From Desulfobacterales bacterium (lineage in GTDB: Bacteria > Desulfobacterota > Desulfobacteria > Desulfobacterales > UBA5852): 11,788 bases of DNA. This document shows, one piece after another, positions 1-7,396 of this stretch. The stretch spans positions 1-11,788 of the forward strand of contig JASJBQ010000140.1 of assembly GCA_030066455.1 (NCBI GenBank). Direction: 5' to 3'. The position numbers were made by a program, and so were the translations under genes. The notes below the pieces were generated by a model. The model saw only the letters and a list, made by a program, of their open reading frames with translations. It did not search any database and was not told the origin of the DNA. Each line of letters starts with the position of its first letter. Positions within the stretch are counted from its first letter, which is position 1.

Positions 1-601
1 TGTGGGCATGGACGAGGCCGTCAGCCAGCGGGTGTTCGAACCTTTTTTCACCACCCGCCCGATGGGCCGCGGCACCGGGCTGGGGCTGGCATCCGCCTAC
101 GGCATCGTCAAAAATCACGGCGGGGCCATCAATGTCTACAGCCAAAAAGGGCAGGGGGCGGCCTTCAACATCTATCTGCCGGTCTCGACGCGTCCGGCCG
201 CAAGCACGGCGCCGCCGCCCGCCCGCGTGCAGCCCGGCACGGGGACGATCATGCTCGTGGATGACGAGGAGATGATTCTCTCGGTGGGAGCGGCCATGCT
301 CGAAAGGCTGGGCTACGAAGTGCTCACCGCGGTGGACGGCAAGAGCGCGTTGGATCTTTACTTTCGCGAGAAGGCCCGTATCGACCTGGTCATCCTGGAC
401 ATGGTGATGCCGGGGATGGGCGGGGGCGAGGTTTTCGACCAGCTCAAGGCTTTCGACCCGGGTGTCAAGGTGCTGCTCTCCAGCGGCTACAGCCTCAACG
501 GGCAGGCCACCGCAATCATCCAGCGCGGGTGTGTCGGGTTTATCCAGAAACCCTTCAGCCTGGGTCAGCTATCGATTAAACTCAAGACCGCCTTTGGTTG
601 A
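1..601 (+). CDS. Hybrid sensor histidine kinase, C-terminal part (HATPase end plus receiver), 5' truncated
   Basis: The gene enters from the left edge with codons in the frame starting at base 2, so the sensor, HisKA and most of the ATPase domain are outside the window. The first ~60 residues are the end of a HATPase_c domain: a partial G1 box (VGMDEAV), the F-box FEPFFTT and the G2 box GRGTGLGLASAYGIV. After a short Ala/Pro-rich linker comes a receiver domain (visible residues ~80-199) with the acidic pair in LVDDEE, the phospho-acceptor Asp in VILDMVMPGMGG (codon 398-400) and the conserved Lys in QKPF (548-550). This is the autophosphorylating kinase plus intramolecular receiver layout of HDFNN-type hybrid kinases, likely passing phosphate to an unseen phosphotransfer partner. 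It is a paralogue in style of the kinase at 3758-7249. No output domain follows the receiver. Input signal unknown. Confidence 0.93.
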   Translation, partial: VGMDEAVSQRVFEPFFTTRPMGRGTGLGLASAYGIVKNHGGAINVYSQKGQGAAFNIYLPVSTRPAASTAPPPARVQPGTGTIMLVDDEEMILSVGAAMLERLGYEVLTAVDGKSALDLYFREKARIDLVILDMVMPGMGGGEVFDQLKAFDPGVKVLLSSGYSLNGQATAIIQRGCVGFIQKPFSLGQLSIKLKTAFG

Positions 602-747
602 CCGCCGGCGGTGCCGCCGGCCGCCGAAAAGGAACGGCATCGAAGGCGCGGCACAGCCTCCCGGATCCTCCCCGGCCCGAGTCCACCCGCATTGCCGCAC
701 AGCCGCGGACATCCACAAGACCCCGTCTCTGCCGGAACCCGCTGGGG

Positions 748-1674
748 TTATCCACGTGCATCCGGCCGTGTCATCACGCGGGCCAGGTAAGCGGCACCCT
801 CGCTGGCGGCTTCCGGCGCCGTGCCCGCCTTCAGTTCGATCACCTGCAGCGCTCCGGCCTTCAGATAGGGGATCAGCGCCGCGAAGTCGATTTCGCCGTG
901 TCCCGGCGGCAAATGATCATCCAGACCGCGGGCGTCGTGAAGGTGGCATCCCACGAGTTGGCCTTCGTACCGTTCCAGCAGGTCCTGTGCGGCGAACAGG
1001 CCGAGCACCTCCGCGGCGTGGGCGTGCCCGCTGTCATGCCAGTAGCCCAGCGGGGCGCCGTCGAATTCCCGGAAGATGAGGGCAAAATCATCGATCCCCG
1101 GCAGTTCGTGGTAATGATAGCGGTTTTCAAGCCCCAGGCGCACATGGTGACGCTCGGCGGCGGGCAGCAGTTTTTCGAGGCTGAAGCAGAGGGCGTCCAG
1201 GTGCCGCGGCTTCAGGCGGTCGCGTTCGGTGAGCTTGCGGGCGAGAAAACTGCGGGCCTCGTCCGTGGCGATGCGGCCCCGGTGTTGGTATTGATGCAGG
1301 ATTTCCGTTGCGGCCGTCATCGACACCCGCCCGCAGTGCAGGACAACGGCGCGGGCCTCCAGGTCATTGGCCTGCTCGATGGTCTGAAGCGTGAGGCGCA
1401 CCGCGGCATGGCGCTCTTCGCGGTCGAGAGATGCCAGGGAGAACAGATCGCCGCTGCCGCGCGCGAATTCCGGCGGCAGCGGGCAGAAGTTGTGCAGGCT
1501 GGACACGGCCAGCGCTTTCTGCCGGAGCGCCGCCTTCAGGGCGCCCCACAAGGCGGCCGGAATGCGGTACTCGAGTTCCACCGCGTCCGCCCCCATGGTT
1601 TCAAGGGCCGCCATCAGTGCGCCGACGTCGGCGGCATGCGCCATGGGGAAAAACGATGTGGAAAAAGTCGGCAT
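748..1674 (-). CDS. Xylose isomerase-like TIM-barrel protein (sugar phosphate isomerase/epimerase or AP endonuclease 2 superfamily)
   Basis: 308 residues, a usual length for a single-domain TIM barrel of this superfamily. Likely metal ligands lie in strand-end motifs in the expected order: Glu183 in GLENR, His213/Asp214 and His217 in YWHDSGHAHA, His244/His246 in GCHLHDA, His259 in PGHGEIDF and Glu280 in VIELK. Family members bind divalent metals and isomerise or epimerise sugars, or cut abasic DNA. The substrate cannot be read here. The start at 1674 has only a weak AGGG ribosome site about 7 bases upstream; the next Met (residue 11) has none, so the first was kept. It lies 71 bp downstream of the cysteine desulfurase homologue on the same strand and is probably co-transcribed, which could suggest a role linked to Fe-S or sulfur metabolism, but that is only inference from position. 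No signal peptide, so cytoplasmic. Confidence 0.85.
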   Translation of the reverse strand: MPTFSTSFFPMAHAADVGALMAALETMGADAVELEYRIPAALWGALKAALRQKALAVSSLHNFCPLPPEFARGSGDLFSLASLDREERHAAVRLTLQTIEQANDLEARAVVLHCGRVSMTAATEILHQYQHRGRIATDEARSFLARKLTERDRLKPRHLDALCFSLEKLLPAAERHHVRLGLENRYHYHELPGIDDFALIFREFDGAPLGYWHDSGHAHAAEVLGLFAAQDLLERYEGQLVGCHLHDARGLDDHLPPGHGEIDFAALIPYLKAGALQVIELKAGTAPEAASEGAAYLARVMTRPDARG

Positions 1675-1745
1675 GGCAGAACCCTGCCTGTGTCCCGGGC
1701 GGTTGGCGTCTAGGTGCCCGGCACCCGATTGGTCTGGGGTGCGGG

Positions 1746-2918
1746 TCAGGCCTGGGCGGCTGTTTTCTGGTAGAGGGGAGAAAGGTCCCGCAGGGTCTTG
1801 ACCACGTTCTGCAGCGCTCCCAGAAAACGGTCGATATCCTCGGGGGTGTTGTCCGCGCCGAAGGTCACCACCAGGGTGCCCTGGGCGTCGGCATGCGAGA
1901 GCCCGATGGCGATCAGCACGTGGGAGGCGCGCAGGGAGCCGGTGGCGCAGGCCGAGCGCGTCGAAACGGCGATACCCTCATCGTCAAGCATCAGCATGAC
2001 GCTCTCGCCCTCGATGTATTTGATCGAGATGGAGACCAGGTTGGGCAGGCTGGGGCCCGGCGGCGTGTTAACGACATATTCGTCGATAACCTTCGGCAGG
2101 TCCGCCAGCAGCTTGGCCTTGAGCGCTTCCAGGTGTGCCAGGCGCTGGTCGAGGTCGCGCCGGGCCAGGTCGGCGGCAACCCCCATGCCGATGATGCCCA
2201 CCAGGTTTTCGGTACCGGCGCGCTTGTTGTTTTCCTGCACGCCGCCGTCGAGCAGGGGCCAGATCATGGTGCCGCGACGGACATAGAGCCCGCCCACGCC
2301 GGTGGGGCCGTAGAAGATGTTCGAGCCGAAGCTCATGACGTCCACCCCCAGCTGCTGGACGTCGATGGGCACGACCCCCACCGAGTCCACGGCGTCGGTG
2401 TGCAGAATGATCTTGCGCTCGCGCGTGATCCGCGCGATGTCCTCGATGGGCTGGATGACGCCGGTCTCGTTGTTGCTGTGCATGATGGAGACCATGATGG
2501 TCTCGTCGGTGATGGCGTCGGCTACGGCCTGGGGGTTGATCCGGCCGTTGGCGTCCACGTCCAGCGAGGTCACCGTGAACCCCTGGCCTTTGAGGCGGCG
2601 CAGGCTGCGGATGACGGCGTTATGCTCGATATTGGAGGTGATGATATGGTTGCCCTTTTTGGCATTGGCCAGCGCCACGCCTTTGATGGCATGGTTGACC
2701 GACTCGGTGCCGCCGGAGGTGAAGACGATCTCCTTGGCCATGGCCGCGTTCACCAGGCCGGCCACGGACGCGCGGGCCCGATCGATCAGGGCGGCGGCTT
2801 CATCGCCCTTGCTGTGCTGGCTGGAAGGGTTGTGGTAGTCGGCCTCGATGGCGGCGATCATGGCCGCCTTGACCTCGGGCAGGAGGGGGTTGGATGAAAT
2901 ATGGTCCAGATTGATCAT
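1746..2918 (-). CDS. NifS/IscS-type cysteine desulfurase homologue lacking the PLP lysine
   Basis: 390 residues, class V aminotransferase fold. Recognisable family blocks are HNPSSQHSKG (30-39), FTSGGTESVNHAIKG (66-80), SNIEHNAV (95-102, His99 stacks on PLP in relatives), HTDAVDSVG (173-181, Asp175), GGVQENNKRAGTEN (225-238) and the mobile-loop Cys324 in RSACATGS. At the block that is normally SGHK(I/F)YGPKG the sequence reads SFGSNIFYGPTG, so the Schiff-base Lys aligns with Ile201 (Asn200 replaces His) with no gap. The usual Gln after HxDA is Asp178, and the Arg residues of the usual SLRFSLGR block are gone (TLVVTFGA). A normal family member takes sulfur from cysteine and hands it to IscU; activity here is uncertain. 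The frame is open upstream to 3194, but Met at 2918 begins the conserved domain and lies just after the scaffold gene (19 bp gap). Archaeoglobus fulgidus IscS has been described, from memory, as also lacking this Lys. Confidence 0.92.
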   Translation of the reverse strand: MINLDHISSNPLLPEVKAAMIAAIEADYHNPSSQHSKGDEAAALIDRARASVAGLVNAAMAKEIVFTSGGTESVNHAIKGVALANAKKGNHIITSNIEHNAVIRSLRRLKGQGFTVTSLDVDANGRINPQAVADAITDETIMVSIMHSNNETGVIQPIEDIARITRERKIILHTDAVDSVGVVPIDVQQLGVDVMSFGSNIFYGPTGVGGLYVRRGTMIWPLLDGGVQENNKRAGTENLVGIIGMGVAADLARRDLDQRLAHLEALKAKLLADLPKVIDEYVVNTPPGPSLPNLVSISIKYIEGESVMLMLDDEGIAVSTRSACATGSLRASHVLIAIGLSHADAQGTLVVTFGADNTPEDIDRFLGALQNVVKTLRDLSPLYQKTAAQA

Positions 2919-2937
2919 GGTCGTATGACTTTCCGTT

Positions 2938-3456
2938 TCAGTGTTCTTCATCGAGGTCGGTCTGGCAGGCTTCGCAGAAGCTGATCCCATCCGAGATTTC
3001 CACGTCGCAGTAAGGGCAGTAGCATTGGCCGCTTTCGCCGTGTTCGTGGCTCTCGGCACGCTCGGTCGGTTCCCGTCGCGGTTTGCCCGCCAGGCGGTCC
3101 TCATAGTCCTGCAGGGCCATTTGCAGTGCGTCGGCCCCAAGATTTGAGCAGTGCAGCTTGTTCTTGGGAAGCCCTTCCAACGCCTTGGCGACATCTTTGT
3201 TGGTTATCTTTTTGGCGTCATCCAGAGTCTTGCCCATGGCGATCTCGGTCAACATGCTGGAGACGGCAATGGCCGAGCCGCATCCAAAAGTCTGAAATTT
3301 GATGTCCGCGATGCGGTCGGCTTCGATTTTCAGATAGATCGTCATCATGTCGCCGCAGAGCGGATTGCCGACTTCACCGACGCCGTCGGCATCGTCGATT
3401 ACACCGACATTGCGTGGGTTGCGAAAGTGTTCCATGACGGTTTTGCTGTAAAGCAT
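2938..3456 (-). CDS. IscU/NifU-type Fe-S cluster scaffold with C-terminal zinc-ribbon-like tail
   Basis: 172 residues. Residues 1-~122 are the IscU/NifU N-terminal scaffold domain: the three cluster-binding Cys are Cys34 (NPLCGD, with Asp36), Cys59 (FGCGSA) and Cys103 (LHCSNLGADAL). The domain assembles a labile Fe-S cluster from iron and sulfur delivered by the partner desulfurase, encoded 19 bp downstream. A polar Arg/Glu/His linker (~123-144) then leads to a tail absent from ordinary IscU: Cys147-x2-Cys150-x10-Cys161-x2-Cys164, with an extra Cys145, ending in acidic residues. This has zinc-ribbon or rubredoxin-like spacing. The reading frame extends to an ATG at 3492, but the ATG at 3456 is chosen because GGAGG sits 8 bases upstream of it and the protein then begins MLYSKTVMEHF as in the family. 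First gene of the minus-strand operon, probably transcribed from the region 3457-3550. Confidence 0.93.
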   Translation of the reverse strand: MLYSKTVMEHFRNPRNVGVIDDADGVGEVGNPLCGDMMTIYLKIEADRIADIKFQTFGCGSAIAVSSMLTEIAMGKTLDDAKKITNKDVAKALEGLPKNKLHCSNLGADALQMALQDYEDRLAGKPRREPTERAESHEHGESGQCYCPYCDVEISDGISFCEACQTDLDEEH

Positions 3457-3757
3457 GCGGAGTACCTCCAATTTCGCTGTATAGATTTTCATTTAGACTG
3501 TATAGAGTAATCATTATTTAGGATTCGGAAAGGTGCCCCTCGGGGCCTGCGTCTTTTTCGGGGATTTCATCGTTTCTTTGCCCCTTGCCCCGTTCGCAAT
3601 CCAGCGTTAAGCTTCTAAAGATGTTGGCAATTCGGCCAAAATCGAGGTAGGGATTTTCTGTCAGCGGACAGGTTCACTCCTCATCGTGACACCAATCGAT
3701 CCACGCATTAGCGATCGTCGCATCCGGCCGGGATCGGTCGGACCGAAAGGGAACCTC
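3457..3757. promoter_or_regulatory. Divergent intergenic region between the Fe-S operon and the large hybrid kinase
   Basis: About 300 bp with no convincing gene. It must hold the minus-strand promoter for the scaffold gene and, on the plus strand, the promoter of the kinase. Near the scaffold gene it is AT-rich and carries a 9-bp direct repeat (listed separately). A GC hairpin, GCCC-CTCG-GGGC, occurs around 3536-3547 with a short T-run downstream, and a perfect TTGGC-N6-GCCAA dyad at 3624-3639. No clean sigma-70 or sigma-54 box pair can be named with confidence for either direction. Confidence 0.5.
3477..3506 (-). promoter_or_regulatory. Tandem CTGTATAGA direct repeat upstream of the scaffold gene (candidate operator/promoter element)
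   Basis: The 9-mer CTGTATAGA (plus-strand reading) occurs exactly twice, at 3477-3485 and 3498-3506, 21 bp apart, which is two helical turns. The distal copy lies inside the imperfect palindrome ACTGTATAGAGT (10 of 12 positions symmetric). The repeats lie 20-50 bases upstream of the scaffold start codon. In position and ACT...AGT symmetry this could suit an Rrf2/IscR-type regulator, but no such regulator gene is in the window and the match to known IscR boxes is weak. One TATACA core could instead be part of a -10 element. Confidence 0.4.
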
Positions 3758-6700
3758 ATGCGGGGGTTCAAAAGACTGCGTGACATTCGGTTGCGCACCA
3801 AATTGCTGGTGGCCTATCTTGGCCTCGCCGTCCTGCTTTTCACCAGTGGGGGCATCGGGGCCTTCATTATGGTCGAGCGCGCCATCAAGACCAACATTGA
3901 AAATGATCTGCGCCTTGCCACCCGCACCATTATCAACATGGTTGAAACCACGGCCCTGGGGTCGATCAGAAACTACCTGCGGGCCGTGGCCGAGCGCAAT
4001 TTGGAAATTGCCCGTGAAGTCTACCGACGTTACGAGCGGGGACAGCTATCGGCACAGGAAGCCCGTCAGGAGATCCGCAACCTTCTGTTGAGTCAGACCA
4101 TCGGCCAGACCGGCTACATTTACTGCGTCAACAGCCAGGGGGTGGCGATGGTGCACCCCAACACCGGCGTTGAAGGCAACAACTGGTACCACTTCGATTT
4201 CGTGCGCCGACAGACACGCTTGAAAACCGGCTATATCGAGTACCGGTGGCAGAACCCCGGTGAACCCACCGCGCGCCCCAAGGCGCTCTACATGACCTAT
4301 TTCGAACCATACGATTGGATCATTTCGGTGTCTTCCTACCGGGACGAATTCCACGAACTGCTGCCCATGAACGAGATTCGACAGAGTGTCAAGGCCCTAA
4401 AATTCGGAACCAGCGGGTATGCCTTTGTGGCCGACCGCCAGGGCAACGCCATTATTCATCCGGAAATGCAGGGACAGAATTTGTTGCAAATGGCGAAGGT
4501 CGACACCGAATTTTTCGACACCATGCTGGCCAAGGAATTCGGGCGGATAACTTATTTCTGGAAAAATCCCGGCGAGCCCCGGGCCCGGGAAAAAATATCC
4601 CTTTTCGGTTACATCCCCGAGCTGCAGTGGCTGGTGGGCTCGACCGCCTATTTGGATGAACTCTATGCGCCGCTCAAGCGGTCGCGTAATTTGATTATCG
4701 TCTTTATCGCCGGAGCCGTGGGCGTAAGTCTCGTCCTCACGCTTTTTGTCAGCGACACCATCACGCGCCGTCTGGGACACCTGACGGAGGTGATCGAAAA
4801 GGGCGATCGTGGCGACCTGACCCTGCGCGCCGCTCCCGGTCCCGACGACGAAATCGGCCGCCTGGGGCGTATGTTCAACGCCTTTATGCAGCGGCTGCAG
4901 CAATCCCATGAGCAGCTGGCAGCCGAAGTCGAAAAGCACCGCGCCACGACGGTTTCGCTTCAGCACGAGCGCGACTTCAACGCCATGGTGCTCTCCACGG
5001 CCGACGCCCTGGTGATCGTATTGGACGGCGCCGGCCGCATCGTCAGTTTCAACCGGGCCTGTGCGGAATGCTCCGGTTTCGCCCCTGAAGAACTAACGGA
5101 CCGCTTTCTATGGGACGTTCTCATTCCCGAAGATGAAATCGATGCCGCCAAGGCCGTGTTCGAAAACCTCAGCGCGGCCAACGTCAGCAATCGGCATCTC
5201 AATCACTGGCAGACCAAGGATGGAAACCGGCGGACGATTCAGTGGTCCAATGCGGCCATGATCGGGGCGGACGGGCAGATCCAATATGTCGTCGGTGCGG
5301 GTCTCGACCTCACCGAACATCGGGCGGTCGAGCGCGCCCTGCGGCAGAGTGAAGCCCTTTTTGAGGCCGTCTTCAATCAGACCTTCCAGTTCATCGGCAT
5401 CCTCAAACCGGACGGCACGACCTTGAGCATCAACCAGACGGCGCTCGATTTCGCCGGCATCGAAGGCGACGCACTGGTGGGGCTGAAATTCTGGGAAGGA
5501 CCCTATTGGCAGCACGCACCCGATATCCAGGCCCGCCTGATCGAAGCCATTCAGCGGGCTGCCCGCGGAGAATTTACCCGGATGGAATTAACGCACATCC
5601 GTCATGACGGGGTCGAGCGCATCGTGGACTTCTCTCTCAAGCCGATCTTCGATGATCGCGGAGAGGTCACGCTGCTGATTCCCGAAGGCCGGGACATTAC
5701 TGAACGTAAAAAGGCGGAAGAAATCCTGCGGCTCTCGGAGGAGAAATATCGCATTCTGGTGGAGAACGCCCACGATGCCATTTTCATCGCCCAGGACGGC
5801 CGATTGCTTTATGCCAACCACAGCACGGAGGTTCTGACGGGCTATTCGACCGCTGAATTGCAGCGCAGGCCGTTTACCGATCATGTCCATCCAGACGATC
5901 GGGCGCTGGTCGCGCGTCGCCACCGGGCGCGGATGGCGGGCGAGGCCCCCCCCAATTTCTACAGTATCCGGCTTCTGAACCGCTCCGGGGAGGTCAAGTG
6001 GGCCGATCTCAACGCCGTCCGGATCGAATGGGAAGGCCGCGCGGCCGTCATGTGTTTTGCGCGCGACATCACCTCCCAGAAACAGATCGAGGCCCAACTG
6101 CTGCAAGCCCAGAAGATGGAAGCCATCGGCACCCTGGCCGGGGGGATCGCCCATGATTTCAACAACAATCTCCAGGCCATTTTGGGCTACACCCAGCTGC
6201 TGCTCATGGATGGCTACGGGTCGGACAAGGAGCAAGAGATGCTGGTTACCATTCAGCATGCCGCCGAGCATGCCCGCGAACTGACCCAGCAGCTTCTGAC
6301 CTTCAGCCGGAAGATTGAAAGTCAGCTGGCACCCCTCGACCTGAACGCCGAACTCCATGCCGTGGCCAAACTGCTCAAGCGCACGCTGCCCCGGATGATC
6401 GAGATCGACGTCGACCTGGCAGACGACCTGCGAATCGTGGCGGCCGACAGTGCCCAGGTCGAACAGGTCGTCATGAACCTGGGCATCAACGCCGGCCATG
6501 CCATGCCCGATGGCGGACGGCTGACGATCGCGACCTGCAACGTGACGCTGGACGATGATTTCTGCCGCCGCCATCCGGGGGCCGTACCCGGCGACTATGC
6601 GATGTTGCACATCGCCGATACCGGGGTCGGCATGGACGCCCGGACGTGCAACCACATTTTCGAGCCTTTTTTTACGACCCGCGAGACCGGCGACGGCACC

Positions 6701-7249
6701 GGGCTCGGACTGGCCATGGTCTACGGCATCGTCAAGTCCCACAACGGGTACATCACCTGCGAGAGTGAACCCGGCCAGGGGGCGATTTTCAAGATTTACT
6801 TCCCGGCGGCTTCTATGACCACCGTTTCCCCGGTGATGAAAGAAGATTTGGACCCGATTGCGGGCCAAGGTGAATGCGTCATGGTGGTCGATGATGACCA
6901 GACCGTGCGTGAGTTGGGGAGGCAGCTCCTGGAGCGCTTCGGCTATCGGGTCTGCGAAGCCAGTGACGGCGAGGCGGCCATCCGGCGCTACCGCCGGCGG
7001 GTTGCGGAGATCGACCTGATCATCCTCGACCTGAACATGCCGGGCATGGGGGGCGTGGCCTGCCTGGAGGCGATCAGGGCGCTCAACCCCACCGTACCGG
7101 TGCTGATCGCCAGCGGACAATCCCCGGCCGGCCAGGTCAAGGCCACCCTCGATCAATTGGCCCAGGGATTTGTGGGTAAACCCTACGAACTGAAAAGTAT
7201 GTTGCGGATGGTGCGAGCGACGCTTGATCGCGCCGGCCAACTCGGGTAG
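3758..7249 (+). CDS. Membrane hybrid sensor histidine kinase: double Cache, HAMP, three PAS, HisKA, HATPase, receiver
   Basis: 1163 residues from the ATG at 3758, preceded by AAGGGA with 5-6 bases spacing. An in-frame GTG at 3686 would add 24 residues but lacks a good ribosome site. Order: TM1 (~16-39); an extracytoplasmic sensor with two Cache-like repeats, GYIYCVNSQGVAMVHP (~115) and GYAFVADRQGNAIIHP (~217), each closed by a W(I/L)xxS(S/T)xY segment; TM2 (~311-331); HAMP (~333-385); PAS domains at ~407-525, ~530-650 and ~662-780; HisKA with phospho-His799 in GGIAHDFNNNLQAILGY; HATPase with N box NLGINAGHAM, G1 DTGVGMD, FEPFFTT and GDGTGLGL; a receiver with phospho-Asp1091 (ILDLNMPGMGG) and Lys1141 (GKPYE). 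Cache domains usually bind small molecules such as carboxylates or amino acids in the periplasm; the ligand is not evident. All kinase residues look intact. It may act with the PAS protein 147 bp downstream. Confidence 0.95.
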   Translation: MRGFKRLRDIRLRTKLLVAYLGLAVLLFTSGGIGAFIMVERAIKTNIENDLRLATRTIINMVETTALGSIRNYLRAVAERNLEIAREVYRRYERGQLSAQEARQEIRNLLLSQTIGQTGYIYCVNSQGVAMVHPNTGVEGNNWYHFDFVRRQTRLKTGYIEYRWQNPGEPTARPKALYMTYFEPYDWIISVSSYRDEFHELLPMNEIRQSVKALKFGTSGYAFVADRQGNAIIHPEMQGQNLLQMAKVDTEFFDTMLAKEFGRITYFWKNPGEPRAREKISLFGYIPELQWLVGSTAYLDELYAPLKRSRNLIIVFIAGAVGVSLVLTLFVSDTITRRLGHLTEVIEKGDRGDLTLRAAPGPDDEIGRLGRMFNAFMQRLQQSHEQLAAEVEKHRATTVSLQHERDFNAMVLSTADALVIVLDGAGRIVSFNRACAECSGFAPEELTDRFLWDVLIPEDEIDAAKAVFENLSAANVSNRHLNHWQTKDGNRRTIQWSNAAMIGADGQIQYVVGAGLDLTEHRAVERALRQSEALFEAVFNQTFQFIGILKPDGTTLSINQTALDFAGIEGDALVGLKFWEGPYWQHAPDIQARLIEAIQRAARGEFTRMELTHIRHDGVERIVDFSLKPIFDDRGEVTLLIPEGRDITERKKAEEILRLSEEKYRILVENAHDAIFIAQDGRLLYANHSTEVLTGYSTAELQRRPFTDHVHPDDRALVARRHRARMAGEAPPNFYSIRLLNRSGEVKWADLNAVRIEWEGRAAVMCFARDITSQKQIEAQLLQAQKMEAIGTLAGGIAHDFNNNLQAILGYTQLLLMDGYGSDKEQEMLVTIQHAAEHARELTQQLLTFSRKIESQLAPLDLNAELHAVAKLLKRTLPRMIEIDVDLADDLRIVAADSAQVEQVVMNLGINAGHAMPDGGRLTIATCNVTLDDDFCRRHPGAVPGDYAMLHIADTGVGMDARTCNHIFEPFFTTRETGDGTGLGLAMVYGIVKSHNGYITCESEPGQGAIFKIYFPAASMTTVSPVMKEDLDPIAGQGECVMVVDDDQTVRELGRQLLERFGYRVCEASDGEAAIRRYRRRVAEIDLIILDLNMPGMGGVACLEAIRALNPTVPVLIASGQSPAGQVKATLDQLAQGFVGKPYELKSMLRMVRATLDRAGQLG

Positions 7250-7396
7250 GGTTGCGTCTGGCGGGGTATTACACCGCCCTGGAAGCTAAGGCGCCGAAGG
7301 GATCGGTATGGCCGCTGCGATCCTCACGGACGGCGGTGCCGCCTCACCACCACCTGTCTGATGTTGTTCCCATCGCTTGCCCCACAGGAGGTATAC

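Noticed and set aside
602..625. GC hairpin GCCGGCG-GTGC-CGCCGGC just after the first kinase, as a terminator
   Set aside because: No T-run on either strand follows the stem, and such GC dyads are common in this GC-rich block. A related 13-mer, CGGCGGTGCCGCC, recurs at 7331-7343, also after a kinase stop, but chance in GC-rich DNA is enough to explain it.
598..1713. Long plus-strand open frame opposite the TIM-barrel gene
   Set aside because: Its translation is Arg/Gly-rich with no family likeness, while the minus strand gives a clear barrel protein with metal-ligand motifs. It is a mirror frame of GC-rich coding.
1431..2897. 488-codon plus-strand frame opposite the desulfurase homologue
   Set aside because: Low-complexity Val/Asp/Gly/His-rich translation typical of antisense of a GC-rich gene; the minus strand shows clear NifS blocks.
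2919..3194. Upstream extension of the desulfurase frame by 92 residues
   Set aside because: It overlaps the conserved scaffold gene in another frame and its sequence is unlike any desulfurase N-terminus.
3536..3556. GCCC-CTCG-GGGC hairpin with T-run as a terminator
   Set aside because: It sits between two divergently transcribed genes, where no transcript needs to end; kept only as a note on the intergenic region.
3624..3639. TTGGC-N6-GCCAA dyad and nearby TGGCA as a sigma-54 promoter of the kinase
   Set aside because: There is no TTGC element at the required spacing from the TGGCA; 5-bp arms alone are weak evidence for an operator.
5588..7240. 550-codon minus-strand frame opposite the large kinase
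   Set aside because: No recognisable domain; the plus strand carries intact PAS, HisKA, HATPase and receiver motifs throughout.
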